DNA of 64,000 bases. Origin: Engraulis encrasicolus. Its lineage: Eukaryota > Chordata > Actinopteri > Clupeiformes > Engraulidae. Under the pieces are notes generated by a model. It saw only the letters and a program-made list of their open reading frames with translations, was not told the origin of the DNA and did no database searches. Shown here in pieces: positions 10,314-25,702 of this stretch. Each line of letters starts with the position of its first letter. Position 1 is the first letter of the stretch. The position numbers and the translations under genes were made by a program. Where the stretch lies: positions 47,042,778 to 47,106,777 of the forward strand of contig NC_085868.1 in assembly GCF_034702125.1 (NCBI RefSeq). The letters run 5' to 3'.

Positions 10314-11660
10314 TTCAATTATATTCTAGGCTTATGTGTGGAAAAGTTGGTTTGTTTGTTTGTTTGTTTGGGTTTTTTTTTTTAAGTTTTATATGCTATC
10401 TTGTGTTTAAGGTTTGCATTATTTTGTCATAGGCCCCCTATGATTAAATCATAAAATGGTAGGAATTCAACTTAAAAAAAAAAAAAAGATGCCTTTTATC
10501 ATCTTTACCGTAAACATCATAGGCCTATGATTTTAATAAACTAGTACCGCAAGCCTACTACCAGTGAGCAATTGTTGACTTATCATATAGGATTTCTCAT
10601 CAGGCAAACTTGCCATGTTGCAAAAATAGCGATTTAGCCCCAAGATTTCTAACAGTTTTTAACTCTTTTGTGTGCAACATTTTTGTGACCAAATATTGAA
10701 TAGCTTTTTGCCTACTATAAACAGCAATGTGTGAAACTGACTGAATTCAGTTTCACATCTTTTCACCCTCGTTTTCCCTCTTTTTCTAACTCTTCTAGCC
10801 TATTTCCTCTGAGAAGCAACTGTTGGGTTTTTCTGTTCATAGTTTTGTCTTACGCTAGCTTGCTTGATCACTCAGTTGTAACTCCCCAACCCCCCACTCT
10901 CCAATAGGGAATCTGGGGGCCAGGGCGACCACATGCAGTGGGGGGAGAGACCCTGGGCCTTACATGGACACAGGGGTCAGATGTGGCTCAAGACTCTTGG
11001 TCAACACCCCTAGCTCAGTCTCCTGCGAACAAAGGGAAAGCCTTCCATTATGGGGCGGCTAAGGCAAAAGGAGGGAAACGGGGGTCTCTGAACTTTCAAA
11101 CTTGTTTTGCAGCAGAGGAAAAAGACCAGCTATTAGCTGATGAAGGCCTAGTGCTTTTGTGGATTATATAGGGTATAATAAAACATGTAAACAGTCTCTA
11201 AGCCTACTCTTTTTTTCGAGCCCAAGGCAGTTGGAATGGTCTGTGAGTGAAAAAGTTGTGAAAGTTCCTCAGTCTGGCATGTTGAAAGTTGGAAATGAAC
11301 TCTGCTATCACAGAACGAAATCATTCAAAACACTCCATGAATCCCTAAAGGTAAATCCATCACCCTGGTGGGTTTCTCTCTCCCTAATTCTAGTGCCGCC
11401 TCTGCCTTCTCTCGCGCTGTCTGTCTGTCTAAAATGGCAGCAGCTTGACTCCTCCCACAAGGGAGGCCATGCAGGAGATTTTTTTTGTTCTTTCCAAAAG
11501 ACCCAGGCAAGGAATTGTCCCTGTTTATGACCTAAGGTCAGCAACACTCACCTCTGCCTACCACAGACTACTCATCTGTGAAATCTCCAATGGGGAGTGT
11601 GCAGGCAGTCCAGGCCAAGAGCAACTGGACACACTGCAAAGGAGACCAGGCCGAAGGGGA
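10030..11660. other. Gene-poor interval
   Basis: No exon recognised. It contains an (ATT)n run at about 10279-10310 and T/A homopolymers. Open frames at 10938-11530 show no family motif. Confidence 0.4.
10279..10310. repeat. (ATT)n microsatellite
   Basis: About ten ATT units. Confidence 0.85.
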
Positions 11661-11662
11661 AC

Positions 11663-11683
11663 ACACACACACACAAGCGCACG

Positions 11684-11773
<90 letters not shown>
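11663..11773. repeat. (CA)n microsatellite
   Basis: A long CA run with a few CG variants at its left end. Confidence 0.95.
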
Positions 11774-11774
<1 letters not shown>

Positions 11775-11779
11775 GGCAT

Positions 11780-13401
11780 AAGGATGGACAGAGGGGACCT
11801 CACCAGCTGTTCTGCTTTTTCTTTGAGAGTGCATGCGGCTGTATTGGAGACATGAAGAGCTGAAGAGCTGCTCAATGTGACAGTGTGGAGATTATTTTGG
11901 CTTAAGATGAAAAGCAAAACCATGCCCCTTTGTCCCATAATTCATTAACATCAAAAGAGCAGCTTGTTGTGTTGTTTTGTTTGGCAGATTTTTATTGTTG
12001 ACAAAGCTGTAATTGTGGGCTCATAGCACATCCCATATTGTAAACTTTATGTAACTTTATGTAAACTTCATATTTCCAAATGACACTCTGTGAAGTTTTA
12101 ACCACAGTCTTTGTTTAACCAACAGTGAAGTGAACATTACCCAGCTTCACTAATATGTCATGAAATAGAAAACGATTTTTAAATCACTGAGTTCAATTAT
12201 CTAAACTTACAAAAAAATCGACAAAAGTGAAGCATTTTCATTTTCCTTTTTTTTTTTTTAGAAAAGATACATGTTTGTTTTAGCACTCATACGGAAAGCA
12301 AACCTTATTTCCTGTGTCCGACCTTGAGTGGTGGTGTTAGACTGGCATGACCTTGCTGTTTCTCTCAGACAGGACAGACATGGGGTTCATTCCAATGTGT
12401 GACCTTTCGTCCTCCCTTGCTCACTTGCCTGCTTGTGACCTCATGATGATGTCACTGACAACAGAAAATGAATTCAATATCTTGCAAAAGCACAATTGTA
12501 ATGACATTTTCTTATTTGCAATTGGGATGGCGAATGGAGAATAGTCCCCCAAAAGTTGTTGTGGCTAGGCTGTCAGCGGGGACACTTTATTGTTTTCTTC
12601 ATGGAGGCTGGGCCAGGAGGCGGGACGAGGGCACAAGCACAAGTAGAGGACGGAAGTGTGCATATTGGAATTCACTCCATAATCTTGATGGTGATGGAAC
12701 AGACTAAATAGCAGACATGGATGGTGACAGGGGATGGACTAAATAGCACACATGGTGTTGATGATGACAGGGGACAGACTAAATAGTGCGACGATGAAGT
12801 GCCGCTTAAATGTTCACTTCTGAAATTGTGTAAAAGTGAAAAGGTCTGCCTTGACCAGGATTTTTCTGCTCCCATTTTATTTTTTACGTGACGTTTCGAA
12901 TGAATATCCAAAAATCCTGCTCGACGCTGACTTTTTCACTTTTATTTTGTCATTTGGTTGTCCTGCACTCTGGTTTTTTGTTTTGTTTTTGGATGTGCAG
13001 GCTTTAACCTACTCCTTTCCCTTCTGATAGTGTCACATTTATTTTTACAGTAAAATGGTAGCAATCCCATATGTGAATACATTGAATGCCATGCCACGTT
13101 AAGTTATGTATAGCCTACATTTACTCCCCATGCTTTGAAGGCAAATCCATGAAAATATGTTTGTTTGTTTTTTTCTAAATGTCAAAACTAGACACTTAAA
13201 CGAATATTATGTGATTTGGGAACTCTGTGATGGATTGAACTGCCATAGACTGCCAAACTGCCAAAAACTCCTGTCATCATCTGGACATTCTCCAACGGCT
13301 GGGCACCAGCCCAAGAACAATTGTGATAACTGTAATGATCGCCCTGCCTTGATGACATCACGGGTGGCCCTTCACCCTCTTGCCCTTCTCTCACCTTACG
13401 G
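11780..13401. other. Intergenic, nothing recognised
   Basis: A short imperfect tandem motif (GATGGTGACAGGGGA...ACTAAATAG) recurs about three times at 12680-12790. Otherwise no gene, RNA or transposon end is seen. Confidence 0.4.
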
Positions 13402-14055
13402 CAGGGGTCGGCAATTAAGTTTGGACACAGGGCAATTTTTTTTCTGAAAATGGCATACCAGACCGCCATGCTTTTCTACTGGGGAAAAAGTTGTTCTATT
13501 TTTTCCCCTCTATTACATTGAAAATAAACCTTATTTAACCCATTTTAGGAGAATCTGCATTCAGGCTCTTGGGATTTGAGGTTTTTTTTTTAATTAACAA
13601 TGGGGGTAGGCCTATGTTAGAGAATGAACATATTCTAATGCAAAATGAGCGCCCTAGCTTTTAATTGCAACTCATTTCATGTTTTTATGTGCTTCGGGGG
13701 CTGAGTTATTTAGGTTTTAATAGGCAGAGGGGAACCTTTTCCCAAAAGGGGCTTAGGCTAAAATCGGTTAACACTTAAAATGCATTTAATTTAATTTAAT
13801 TTCTCATTAATGAGAAAAAGTTAGTACCTAAGAGGCCAGATTCGGGTCACTCTGATCCCACACAGCATCAGACAGCCTTTATATGCAGCAGGAGACTGAC
13901 CTCACAGATCGGCATCTGAGAAATAAAACATGAGGTTAAAAAATATATATATTTAAAAAATAATATAAAAAATAACCAGCAACATCATCTCGCAGGACAC
14001 ATATAATTGATGGCAATCCAGTTTTGGCCTCTGGGCCACTAATTGCCTTCCTCTG
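13402..14055. mobile_element. hAT-type MITE with a nested TTAA element
   Basis: The ends are CAGGGGTCGGCAATTA and the inverted form of CAGAGGAAGGCAATTA, a typical hAT terminus. Flanks match at 5/8 positions. A TTAACC element (13535-13771) sits inside. No transposase. Confidence 0.65.
13535..13771. mobile_element. TTAA-flanked MITE (TTAACCCATT family), nested
   Basis: TTAACCCATTTTAG at the left pairs with the inverted TTAACCGATTTTAG at the right. Internal sequence matches the copies at 31142-31449 and 41361-41600. Confidence 0.55.
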
Positions 14056-14511
14056 CCTTTGTGTCTGTGATGCTGCAGTCTTTTTAAACACAAGAATACT
14101 GTTTGTATGTTACTACTAGTACAGTCAGCTAATAGTTTCCTTCACGCAATAAACACAGAGGACAGCACTTTAACATTGTGTCCAACCGAGTACCTTCAAC
14201 TTTCTGGGGAATAACGCACAGATGCTTGCCCTAAAAAGGGCGCCGGAATTATGATTGGATTAATACCCTCAGATTTGATTGCCAGCCAGATAAATTGGAT
14301 TATCTAATGTTTTTGATTCATACTAGGATGTAGTTCAATCAAAACATGTAACTTTTAAAAATTTTGCCATTTCCTTGTCTTAATGGCATGCACGTTTCAG
14401 ATTTTTCCAGTTGTTTGGGGCTGGCAGCAGCCTATCACCACATCGTATGAGAACATGCGCCGGCCCGGCACAACTGAGGTGACAGTTATCCATCTATCCT
14501 TAGTTTGGACA

Positions 14512-14633
<122 letters not shown>

Positions 14634-14862
14634 AGAGAGGGGGGAGGGTGTCGAGCATTATGCACTTAATCTCTGCTGCACTTTAAGTGGGATGGGGGGG
14701 GGCTGGGTCAAGCACTGGTGTCACTTACTTGAGAACCTGCTGCTACTAAGTATTTTACCCCAAACACAATTTCTTTGCCTTTTTGACAATGACAATAAAT
14801 TCTTGAATCTTGAATCTTGATCTTGAGAAAGGCAGTCGGTTTTCAACTTCAAGCGGTGAATG

Positions 14863-15030
14863 GAGGTGTGTGCCTTGATCTCCCGCTCTTATCGAATTAA
14901 TGAGATTTTGACCAACAAGTCTGAAATCCCAACACCAGAGGTCGCCCTTGCACACCCTCATCTCAGACACATCGCTCCGAACATTCCCAAGCTGGACCCT
15001 GAGACGCCCGGCAAAGGTGTAAAAAGTAAA
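14863..15030. repeat. Dispersed repeat, copy 1
   Basis: About 165 bp recur at 15610-15775 in the same orientation with few differences (shared GGTGTGTGCCTTGATCTCCC). Copy 1 follows a LINE-like tail with TTGAATC repeats (14800-14822). Probably the 3' part of a retroelement, or a segmental duplication. Confidence 0.6.
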
Positions 15031-15320
15031 AGTAAATTTCGAACACGAGCTCATGATATTTCATAGCAGTTACACCATTTACTCCATTGTACTTAATGAG
15101 GTCGATAGATTTGATTTGATTTGATCCAACCCATGCAGAGTCAACCGATTGGAAGACAAGTAGGCCTACACAGGTATGAAATATTTTGTAAAGGAATCTT
15201 AGAAATTACATTTGTAATACAATTAAGTTATATTCAGGGGACCTACAGAGGGTGCGGTCTGTTGTAAAGGTGGCTGCCTTCAATATAGGGATATACTATG
15301 TATATATATAATATATATAT

Positions 15321-15599
15321 TAGAGATGCACCGGATCCTGATTTTTAGGATCCTGCCGGATACCGGATCCACTGCTTAAGATCCTGCCGGATCCGGAACC
15401 GGATACCGGATCCTACGAAAGGGTTGAAACACATAGCCTACTCGCACACGTGGGCCATTTTTATCACGTTGGCTCAAACTATTTTGACTGAAAAGCCTCG
15501 GCTACCAGATCCTGGATCCTGGAACCGGATCCGAATCCTGTGAAAAACCCTATTATCCTGCCGGATCCGGAACCGGATCTTGGATCCGGTGCATCTTTA
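15321..15599. mobile_element. hAT-type MITE built of GGATCCGG repeats
   Basis: TIR TAGAGATGCACCGGATCC matches the inverted right end with one change. Flanking 8-bp duplications are ATATATAT at 15313-15320 and 15600-15607. The interior is a degenerate array of CCGGATCC-type units able to self-pair. Confidence 0.8.
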
Positions 15600-15609
15600 A
15601 TATATATAG

Positions 15610-15775
15610 AGGTGTGTGCCTTGATCTCCCGCTCTTGAGTGTAATAATGAGATTTTGACCAACAAGTCTGAAATCCCAACACCAGAGGTCGCCCTTGCAC
15701 ACCCTCATAAGACACATCGCTCCGAACATTCCCAATCTGTACCCTGACGGCCAGCAGAGGTGTAAAAAGTAAAAG
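15610..15775. repeat. Dispersed repeat, copy 2
   Basis: Second copy of the 14863-15030 repeat, lying just past the hAT MITE. Confidence 0.6.
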
Positions 15776-15789
15776 TGAAAGTGAACTTA

Positions 15790-16195
15790 TGGTGTACATT
15801 TTTTTTATTTCTCCTTTGTTTTACTAGGGTAGTCACATTGAGGCAGTTGCCTCTTTTCCAAGTGGGCCCTAGCCAAGAGAGCGGCAAAGACGCAGAAGAC
15901 ACCCTCACCATCGCCTCATCGCCTCAGCCACCACCTCCTGCACATGGTCTATCCCAACTCACAGAAAGTCTTTTTGCACAATTACCTTTTTTACATTTTT
16001 TACATTTATTACATATTTACATTTTTTATCTTTATACTATTTTTATTTTTTATTTTCCCCTCCCTGACTATTCCTGTGTTATTTGTGTCTGAAATGTCCA
16101 TGTGGGCATTTATGTATTTGTGTATTTATGTAAGCTACTGGATACCTGAATTACCCCCTGGGGATCAATAAAGTTACTCTACTCTACTCCTCATC
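15790..16195 (+). mobile_element. LINE 3'-end fragment
   Basis: It ends CCCCTGGGGATCAATAAAG followed by short TTACTC/TCTAC units, a familiar 3' terminus of fish L2/Rex-like LINEs. The upstream part is T-rich and non-coding. Confidence 0.5.
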
Positions 16196-17100
16196 CGAGA
16201 ACAAGAACTGCAGGACCAACGGCCCCAGCAATGCATTTAGGTTCCTCCACAGCCAGAGCCATCCGCAATCCTCTCCCAGGGGGAATTAAGCTAACCTGAC
16301 TTGCACCATCTGACTGCTCAATAGCCTATATGTACATGTTAATCCAATCACATCAGGCAGGCATTTTTGATAAGGAGCATCATTTGATAATGTGTTAATT
16401 GTGGGGAATTCCCAGATGGTATCCTGATTACGAAGATGAGAAACATACGCCTCCCAGCTGGCGAAAGTCAGGTTTAAGGTGACTTATAGGCCTACAGAGA
16501 ACATTTTAAGACACACACACACACACAGCAGGCATTAAGACAGGCAAAAAAAAAACACTGAACAAACATCGGCCCTATCCTTGAAGTTGGGATAGACAAA
16601 AATATTAACATGACCTTGAAGCAATGAGTTTCGAGAAGTAATATGTCTATGATGTAGTGTTAGAAGTTAAAAGAAAAAGACATAATTAATAATAGTCCAA
16701 AAAGTGCACATGGTGCAAAAAAGACAAAGGTCCAAAGAGACAAGAAACATGTTGAGAATAATGATCAGAGTAGAAAAAGTATTGTTAAAAAGCACAGTCC
16801 TGAGACCTATTGTACAACCCAGAAAAGAAAGAGCTTAGAAATTCTATAAATAATTGTACTTGTGATTTTTTAAAGACTGCTATGATTATTATTAAATTAT
16901 TTTGAATTAATTTCAAATGCAATGTTACTGTAATACCATCGGGATCTGTGTAACAGTATAAATTCTATTTAAACTGCCATCTAGTGGCCCAATGGAGGTA
17001 CAATAAAAACTCCAATTTGGCGGCAACAGGTTTAATATCTTTCATGATGCAAATGATGATAATTTTTAAAATTCATAATGAAAAATTAACAAAGACAAGA
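16196..17100. other. Intergenic, nothing recognised
   Basis: Contains a short CA run near 16511-16527. No coding or RNA signal is seen. Confidence 0.4.
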
Positions 17101-17106
17101 GTCTAA

Positions 17107-17173
17107 TAATAATAATAATAATAATAACATCAGTTTTTATTTGTTTATGTATTTATTATTATTATTATTATTA

Positions 17174-17213
<40 letters not shown>
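17107..17213. repeat. (AAT)n and (ATT)n trinucleotide runs
   Basis: AAT repeats at 17107-17128 are followed by an ATT run at 17154-17213 (complementary composition, so able to pair). The poly-Leu frame over it is an artefact. Confidence 0.9.
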
Positions 17214-17214
<1 letters not shown>

Positions 17215-17800
17215 TCCGTGCGTACTTGATTTGCATTTTGTACAGGCAGTGTTTCAGTGCTACATGCATTCCTTTTTTGCAATCTATTTTATTTGGAATG
17301 GATTTGACATAATCATTTTGATTCATTTCACTGATTTAAGTCTGATTATAACAGTTCTGTTACATTCTTTTTTTTAAACAATTCAACTGTTACATTGCAT
17401 TGTGAATGTATGATTGCTCATTATCGTTCATTGATGAATGTTAAAAAAAAAACGTTGAGGCCGTCATTATTGTCACTCTGCATCAAAGATGTTTCAAATA
17501 GTAGGCCTAGTACCTGCTGATTCCTGGCATTGTTAATTGCAATTCATCTCCTGATAGGCACATGTTGTTCAGCTTAATTTTCTGTCTGACAGGAAAACCT
17601 CATTGACAAACCTTTGCTTTTCAATAGTGAAAATGACCACTCCAGATTTCATGATTTTTGTTTAAGCATTCCAGTCCGGCTGACCTGCACGTCTGTTGCC
17701 GTGGTGTGTGGACAAAGAGAATGCCAGGGTCTCCACCAAGTGTGGCGGTGTCGCTACGGTGATCAAAGGACACTCTGGGAAAGCAGAGAGGAGAGAACAA
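17214..17800. other. Intergenic, nothing recognised
   Basis: AT-rich sequence with no supported feature. Confidence 0.4.
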
Positions 17801-17807
17801 CAGAGGC

Positions 17808-18008
17808 ACTCAGGGAGAACTCTCCACAGACCACCCCCCCCTAGTCCAACATACAACATCCCTTTAAAATAGAGAGAACTCTACACAGACCCCCCCCCCT
17901 CTATAGCCTACAACATCCCTTTAAAATAGAAAGAACTCTACACAGACACCCCCCCCTCCTCTAGTCCAACATCCCTTTAAAATAGAGAGAACTCTCTACA
18001 GACCCCCT
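17808..18008. repeat. Minisatellite, about 60-bp units
   Basis: Roughly three and a half direct copies of a unit with GAACTCTACACAGAC, a C-run and ATCCCTTTAAAATAGA; C-run lengths differ between copies. Confidence 0.8.
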
Positions 18009-18238
18009 TCTTATCAACCTGAGACAAATGCTGTTGAAATTGTGTAACAGAGATGTTATAATAATAGGCCTGTAACCAGGGATCCGTATCTCGAAAGCGT
18101 CTTTGCTAACGACGGTAGCAACGTCCTTCGTAAGAGCGAATCAACTCTCTCTCAACAGCAACGCTCACCACTATATCCAAGGAAATAGTAAGGCGGTCTT
18201 CAGACGGTTAGCAACGATAAGAATCGAGAAACGGACCC

Positions 18239-18513
18239 CAGGGCCGGATTAGGACTCCATGGGCCCCTGGGCCAGACAACAAGAAAGGCCCCCCTTCATG
18301 GGTGGTGGTAGTTCTTTTTAAGGGTTTCCGGCCAGATGTTAGAGATCCTATGTTGTTGGTGGTGTGGGAGAATGTCCCCCAAGAAATATGGGAAAAGGTG
18401 TGATTTTAACACAATATGAAAAAAGAAAATATTGAGGCTTGGCCTTCAGGGCCCCCTTGACTCTTGTACCCCTGGGCCTGTGCCCGGTAGGCCCGTGCAG
18501 TAATCCATCCTTG
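18239..18513. mobile_element. Degenerate hAT-like MITE
   Basis: Ends CAGGGCCGGATTA and inverted CAAGGATGGATTA match at 10/13, with subterminal GGGCCCCTGGGCC / CCCTGGGCC pairs. No clear target duplication. Confidence 0.5.
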
Positions 18514-18519
18514 CATGCA

Positions 18520-19160
18520 ACCCACACAGCAGAGGACTCTGATGCGGATATGCTTTCAAGTCAGCACTGTGGTTAAACAAAAACAAAACAAAAAATAGAG
18601 AGTCCTCTTTAGACAGTGAATGGTTTCAGGACTTTTTTCCATTGACCGACTGAATAGAGTTTGCAGGTGGGTGCCATTAGAGAAAGGAGAATATATGAGA
18701 AAGTGAACTCCCATTGGCTCCTATTGTCACCTCAAGAACGTGCAGTTCCACCAGATGGCGACTGCGGGCAGGTGATGACGGGAACCTGAATGGCGTCTAT
18801 TCGGTTAAATGCTAAATGTTAAATGCTCATCAACCTCCTGAGGTATGAGATGAAAGCATAAAGATAAAGAAAGCAAAAGAAAATAGAAAATAAAATAGGC
18901 CTAAATAATAGATATTATTATTAAAAGTATAAAAGTAATTTGAAAAATGAAACAATACTTAGATATATTTTTATGACAAACAGGCTGAGCATTTTAAAGA
19001 TTCCTCTTAAGAGAACCGACAGAACTACAAATGGCGCAACATTCAAAGCCAACATCCTTCGAAAGCAGTTGGTTGCTTTGAGGGGAGTATGTTGGGTAAG
19101 ATTTGTCCCTTTCTGTTTCTCTCTGATACTTTCACTTCCCCTCTTTCTGTGAACTTCTTC
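18520..19160. other. Intergenic, nothing recognised
   Basis: AT-rich sequence without supported coding or RNA features. Confidence 0.4.
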
Positions 19161-19173
19161 ATATTGTGTCTAT

Positions 19174-19430
19174 TAGGGCTGTAACGATACACTCAACACA
19201 CTTTTCGTTTTGTATCACGATTTTTGACCTACGGTTCGATACACCCCACGATTTCTGAAATGTATCTCCACTGAAGTTTGGAAATCATATCAGAAGGTTG
19301 TTTTCTGGACTAAATGGGTAATAAAACTTTGAAAGGGTGTATCACGATACTGCCTCCTTGTATCACGATACAATATTGTGACTCTGTGTATCACGATTTC
19401 TCGGTTCGATACAATATCGTTACACCTCTA
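19174..19430. mobile_element. hAT-type MITE with perfect 8-bp target duplication
   Basis: TIRs TAGGGCTGTAACGATA and TAGAGGTGTAACGATA (inverted). Target duplication GTGTCTAT at 19166-19173 and 19431-19438. Internal TGTATCACGAT motifs repeat. Confidence 0.9.
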
Positions 19431-19643
19431 GTGTCTATTATCCCTCTGTCTTGACTAATGTCACTTACAGGACATTACAGGACATGAAGGAAATGATCAG
19501 GAAGTGTCACACACATACACACTTGGATTATCAGAACAGTAGCAGTGGTTGTATGCGAGTGTATGTGTTCTCCTTGTATGCTATTCCGTGTGTCTTTGTG
19601 TATGTGTGTAAGCATCTGTGTTAGAGTCATGTCACACTTCACC

Positions 19644-22305
<2,662 letters not shown>

Positions 22306-22319
22306 GAACCAGGAAGTGG

Positions 22320-22753
22320 TGTAGGTGCCCAACGCGTTCCGCCTGCCCGATCCGTTCCCTTATGACTTTCACGTTTTAAATGTTTATTTTGCAGCCCCCA
22401 GAACATTAACACAAAGAGAGATGTTATATATTTATATTATACCTTTACTTTATATCGTTGTTTTACATCAAATGCCGTTTGTCGCTGTAAATAACGTGAT
22501 ATTGTGCTCTGAATAGTTTGTTGGTTAGCTGACCAGTTGGTGACCTTATTTAGCGTTTCTGTGACTGTTCTGTATTATTATAATACAGACAGTTTAAAAC
22601 GCAAACTTCCTCCTGCAAAATAAACACTTAAAACGACAAAGTAAAAAAATAACGGAACAGATCAGGCAATTTCTCTTCCGTATACGTCATATTGCGCATG
22701 TGCAGTGTGCAAAGGGAACGGATCGGGCAGGCGGAACCCGTTGGGCACCGACA
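22320..22753. mobile_element. MITE with about 40-bp terminal inverted repeats
   Basis: Ends TGTAGGTGCCCAACG and inverted TGTCGGTGCCCAACG continue as near-perfect inverted repeats for about 40 bp. AGTGG at 22315-22319 and 22754-22758 is a likely 5-bp target duplication. No coding capacity. Superfamily not assigned. Confidence 0.8.
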
Positions 22754-22829
22754 AGTGGAGCTGAGTCCATGAGAACCAGGAAGTGGAGCTGAGTCCATGA
22801 GAACCAGGAAGTGGAGCTGAGTCCATGGG

Positions 22830-23841
22830 TGCATTCCAATATGCATATACAGTATGCAAACACCTTTTGTTTTCTTGGATTTTATGGTTTTATTACAGTT
22901 TCTGCCTACTGTTTAAACACTACAGCCAATCCTTAAACCAAAGCAGCATATTGTTAAGTTGTTGGTAGGCCTACTATAACTTAAACACATGTTGCTTTAC
23001 CTTAAACAAAGGTCAATCATTACACTCTCATACCAGTTTTGCAAAGCACTTGCTCCTTTACGCAACACACAGACTCAGCTGTCTGCACATCATTTTGTAC
23101 ACAAGACACTTGGTTCAAAAGTTAAATCTCAGAGTGTCATTGTGAAAACACATCTGTTAAAAAAACAAAACACACTGGATGTATGACAAGATTTAGACAC
23201 AGACAATAAAACATGCTTTCAAAATTAACCATTACTCTGCCAGTTACAAAGTTGTGTTCTTTATATTAGGCCTACATTGCACTTATTTTATTTTGCATTT
23301 ATTTGTTTTACTTTGATTGCCTCTATGCTGAATTCACACGTTCCTATACCCAAACAACACAACAAATAGCACAAAGGTAGCCTACTAAAGAATATGGAGT
23401 ATGGTATTGACTGACTCACGTAAACCTAGCCTGATACATGCCACCAAGAGTGCCTGTTTGTTACATAAGTTCTGTATAAAGTTCTGTCTATACGCAATAT
23501 AGTTTGTTTGTGTGTTTGTTTAATGTTTATAAAATTTTAATACACTTACTTATGAAACTGAAATGTTCTCCTTCTCTTTACTAATAATGATTTACTAATA
23601 GAGTGCACTATAGTTAATATCCATATTTGCAATTATTTATTAAAATGCTAACTTATTAACAATATAATGTACTATTTATTCATATATTGCTTCATATTAT
23701 TGAACATGCAAGGCCTTGCAATATATTTCTTGTGGGCTATATAAAATACAAGCCTGTATTACCATGTGAATAACGTGAAGATAAGAAACAAGCGTGACAG
23801 ATTCCTTGCCGTTTTAAAATGCAAATAAAAGCATTTGGGAC
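22830..23841. other. Intergenic, nothing recognised
   Basis: AT-rich sequence downstream of the Ig gene; no supported feature. Confidence 0.4.
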
Positions 23842-24170
23842 TTAAAGGTGCACAGTGTAGGATGTGGCCAGAGTAGGTAGGCCTACTGCAACTATGCTGC
23901 TCATTGAAACTGTGCTGCTTATTGCCAAATATGACCTTTTCATGAATATTTACAAAGTAATACACTAATATTTACTAGTATGGACAAAGTGCAGTCATTT
24001 GTGCAGCAAAAAATTCCAAATGGCAGACCATGGAGAATATCCCCTTTTTATGTATGAAAAGTGTAATTTTCCCAGTCATAAAGAATACTTAAAGTTTGAT
24101 GGTGGTAAGTATTTATGAAAAAGGTAACATTAGTGAATGGGTAACATGGATTCTGGAAATAAACAACTCT
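23842..24170 (+). mobile_element. TTAA-type MITE (AGGGACACTGTG family), copy 1
   Basis: Starts TTAAAGGTGCACAGTG and shares the interior (CAACTATGCTGCTCATTG, then GGAGAATATCCCC, then AACATTAGTGAATGGG) with copies at 30075-30405, 42380-42714 and 54783-55150. The right end is degraded. Confidence 0.7.
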
Positions 24171-24375
24171 TACCTAAATATTTTACCAACAGAAGAGACA
24201 AAATATACAAGGTATCCATTTGTTTATCATAACAAGGAAAAAGAACCACAATATATTTGATTTTCCGTTGCTTCGACCGGGATTCGATACGGAGACTTGG
24301 TGAATTTCTTCCCTTTTTCTCCCCCTTTCTCCCCCTTTTTTCCCCCTTCTTCCCCTTGTTATACGGACAAATGTT

Positions 24376-24526
24376 CCCCAGCTTTGGCGCAACCGGTAGG
24401 GCACTCGCCTGTCATGCGGCTGACCCAGGTTCGATTCCTGGCCCGGGTCCTTTGCCAATCCCTCCCCGTCTCTCTCCCTGTCCACTTCTCACACTGTCAT
24501 ATCAATGAAAAAGACAAAAAAAATCT
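24376..24526 (+). mobile_element. tRNA-derived SINE
   Basis: A-box-like GGCGCAACCGGTAGGGCAC and B-box GGTTCGATTCC (24429-24439) are spaced as in a tRNA gene, followed by a C/T-rich body and A-rich tail. The acceptor stem does not close, so it is not a functional tRNA. Related copy at 30826-30975, minus strand. Confidence 0.8.
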
Positions 24527-24529
24527 TAG

Positions 24530-25694
24530 AAGCACTAACAGGTCAGAAAGAGCAGTAATAATACAAGCAGACACTCAAAGTGCAATAAAAACACGGGTGG
24601 GTATGTCACCATTAACCAGTTAAAACACAGCGTTGTGAATTTGTTGATATGAGAGTGGCAATGGCAAAGTCATAGTGTATTACTAAAGGCCCTGTGTTGT
24701 GTCATAGTAGACTAGTGCTATGGTAATTAACCTTTCAATGACTATTACAGCATGCCACTGGTGGTACGGCATGCATTCAGCATCTGCCTTTTCCTTGACA
24801 CTTGTAGTTATGGTTAATCTACAATAGGGGGCACTGTGGACTGAGGCTTGCCAGAGCCGTATATGGCTTTTGAGGCTTGCTAGAAGAGTGTTCATACTAC
24901 TGCTTTGTCTGCCTTTACAGATTTAAATGTAACCGTAATGATGCTTAGCGCATCAGTTCAGTTTTATTTATTGTGTGGTGTTGACATAGGCATAGAATTC
25001 AAATTGTCTGTGGGTGTTGGGAAAAAACCACCCAAAATGCTGTAAATGCTCTGGCACTTTGGGGGCATCCAGTGAACAGCTATGTTTTTACTTTTGTATG
25101 GGTCATTGAAAAATACGGGTTTGCACAATGAGAAATTGTAAAACGTTTCAATACATTATTCTTAACACTTCCATCAGGTTTGCACAAATGTATATTTTGT
25201 ATTTGTATGTGTTTCATACAAGTTTAAATAGATTTGTAACAAAACAAAAAAACATGGTTGCTGCTGAAAATGTCAAATGGTATAATAGCAATAAAAAATG
25301 AAGTATTAGGTATTAGTATTAATTTAGGCCTATTTATTTTCAGCTACAGGGTGCAAGTGAGCTTGTGTTTGTGAGCTTGTATACTGTATCACTTGAGAAC
25401 AGATAATTGGAATTATTTCAGAATGTTATGTGATGTTGAGACAGGCAAATTCTAAAATCTCATGACATTTTCTAAATAACTTTTGCTAAATTATTCAGGA
25501 ACTATTCACAGCACACTAAAATGGAGAAGTATAACTGAAGCCTGTTTGGATTGCTGTGGATTGGACAGACAACCATCCTTGTGTACCTCCTATTTCCATT
25601 TGCACGTCAGCCTTTGCACATCCCATCTCTATTTTGACATTTCAAAACAGTGTAAGACCAACATAAAATGATGTGTTGTTTTAAGTTCAGGTGC
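24530..25694. other. Intergenic, nothing recognised
   Basis: No supported gene or repeat ends. Confidence 0.4.
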
Positions 25695-25702
25695 ACACAC
25701 AC

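Noticed and set aside
11159..11530. 123-codon frame
   Set aside because: No recognisable domain, no splice context and overlapping opposite-strand frames of similar length.
17141..17377. Poly-leucine frame resembling a membrane protein
   Set aside because: Produced by an ATT trinucleotide run.
24376..24450. Possible tRNA gene
   Set aside because: A and B boxes are present but the acceptor stem does not pair and a SINE body and tail follow; a related copy exists at 30826-30975.
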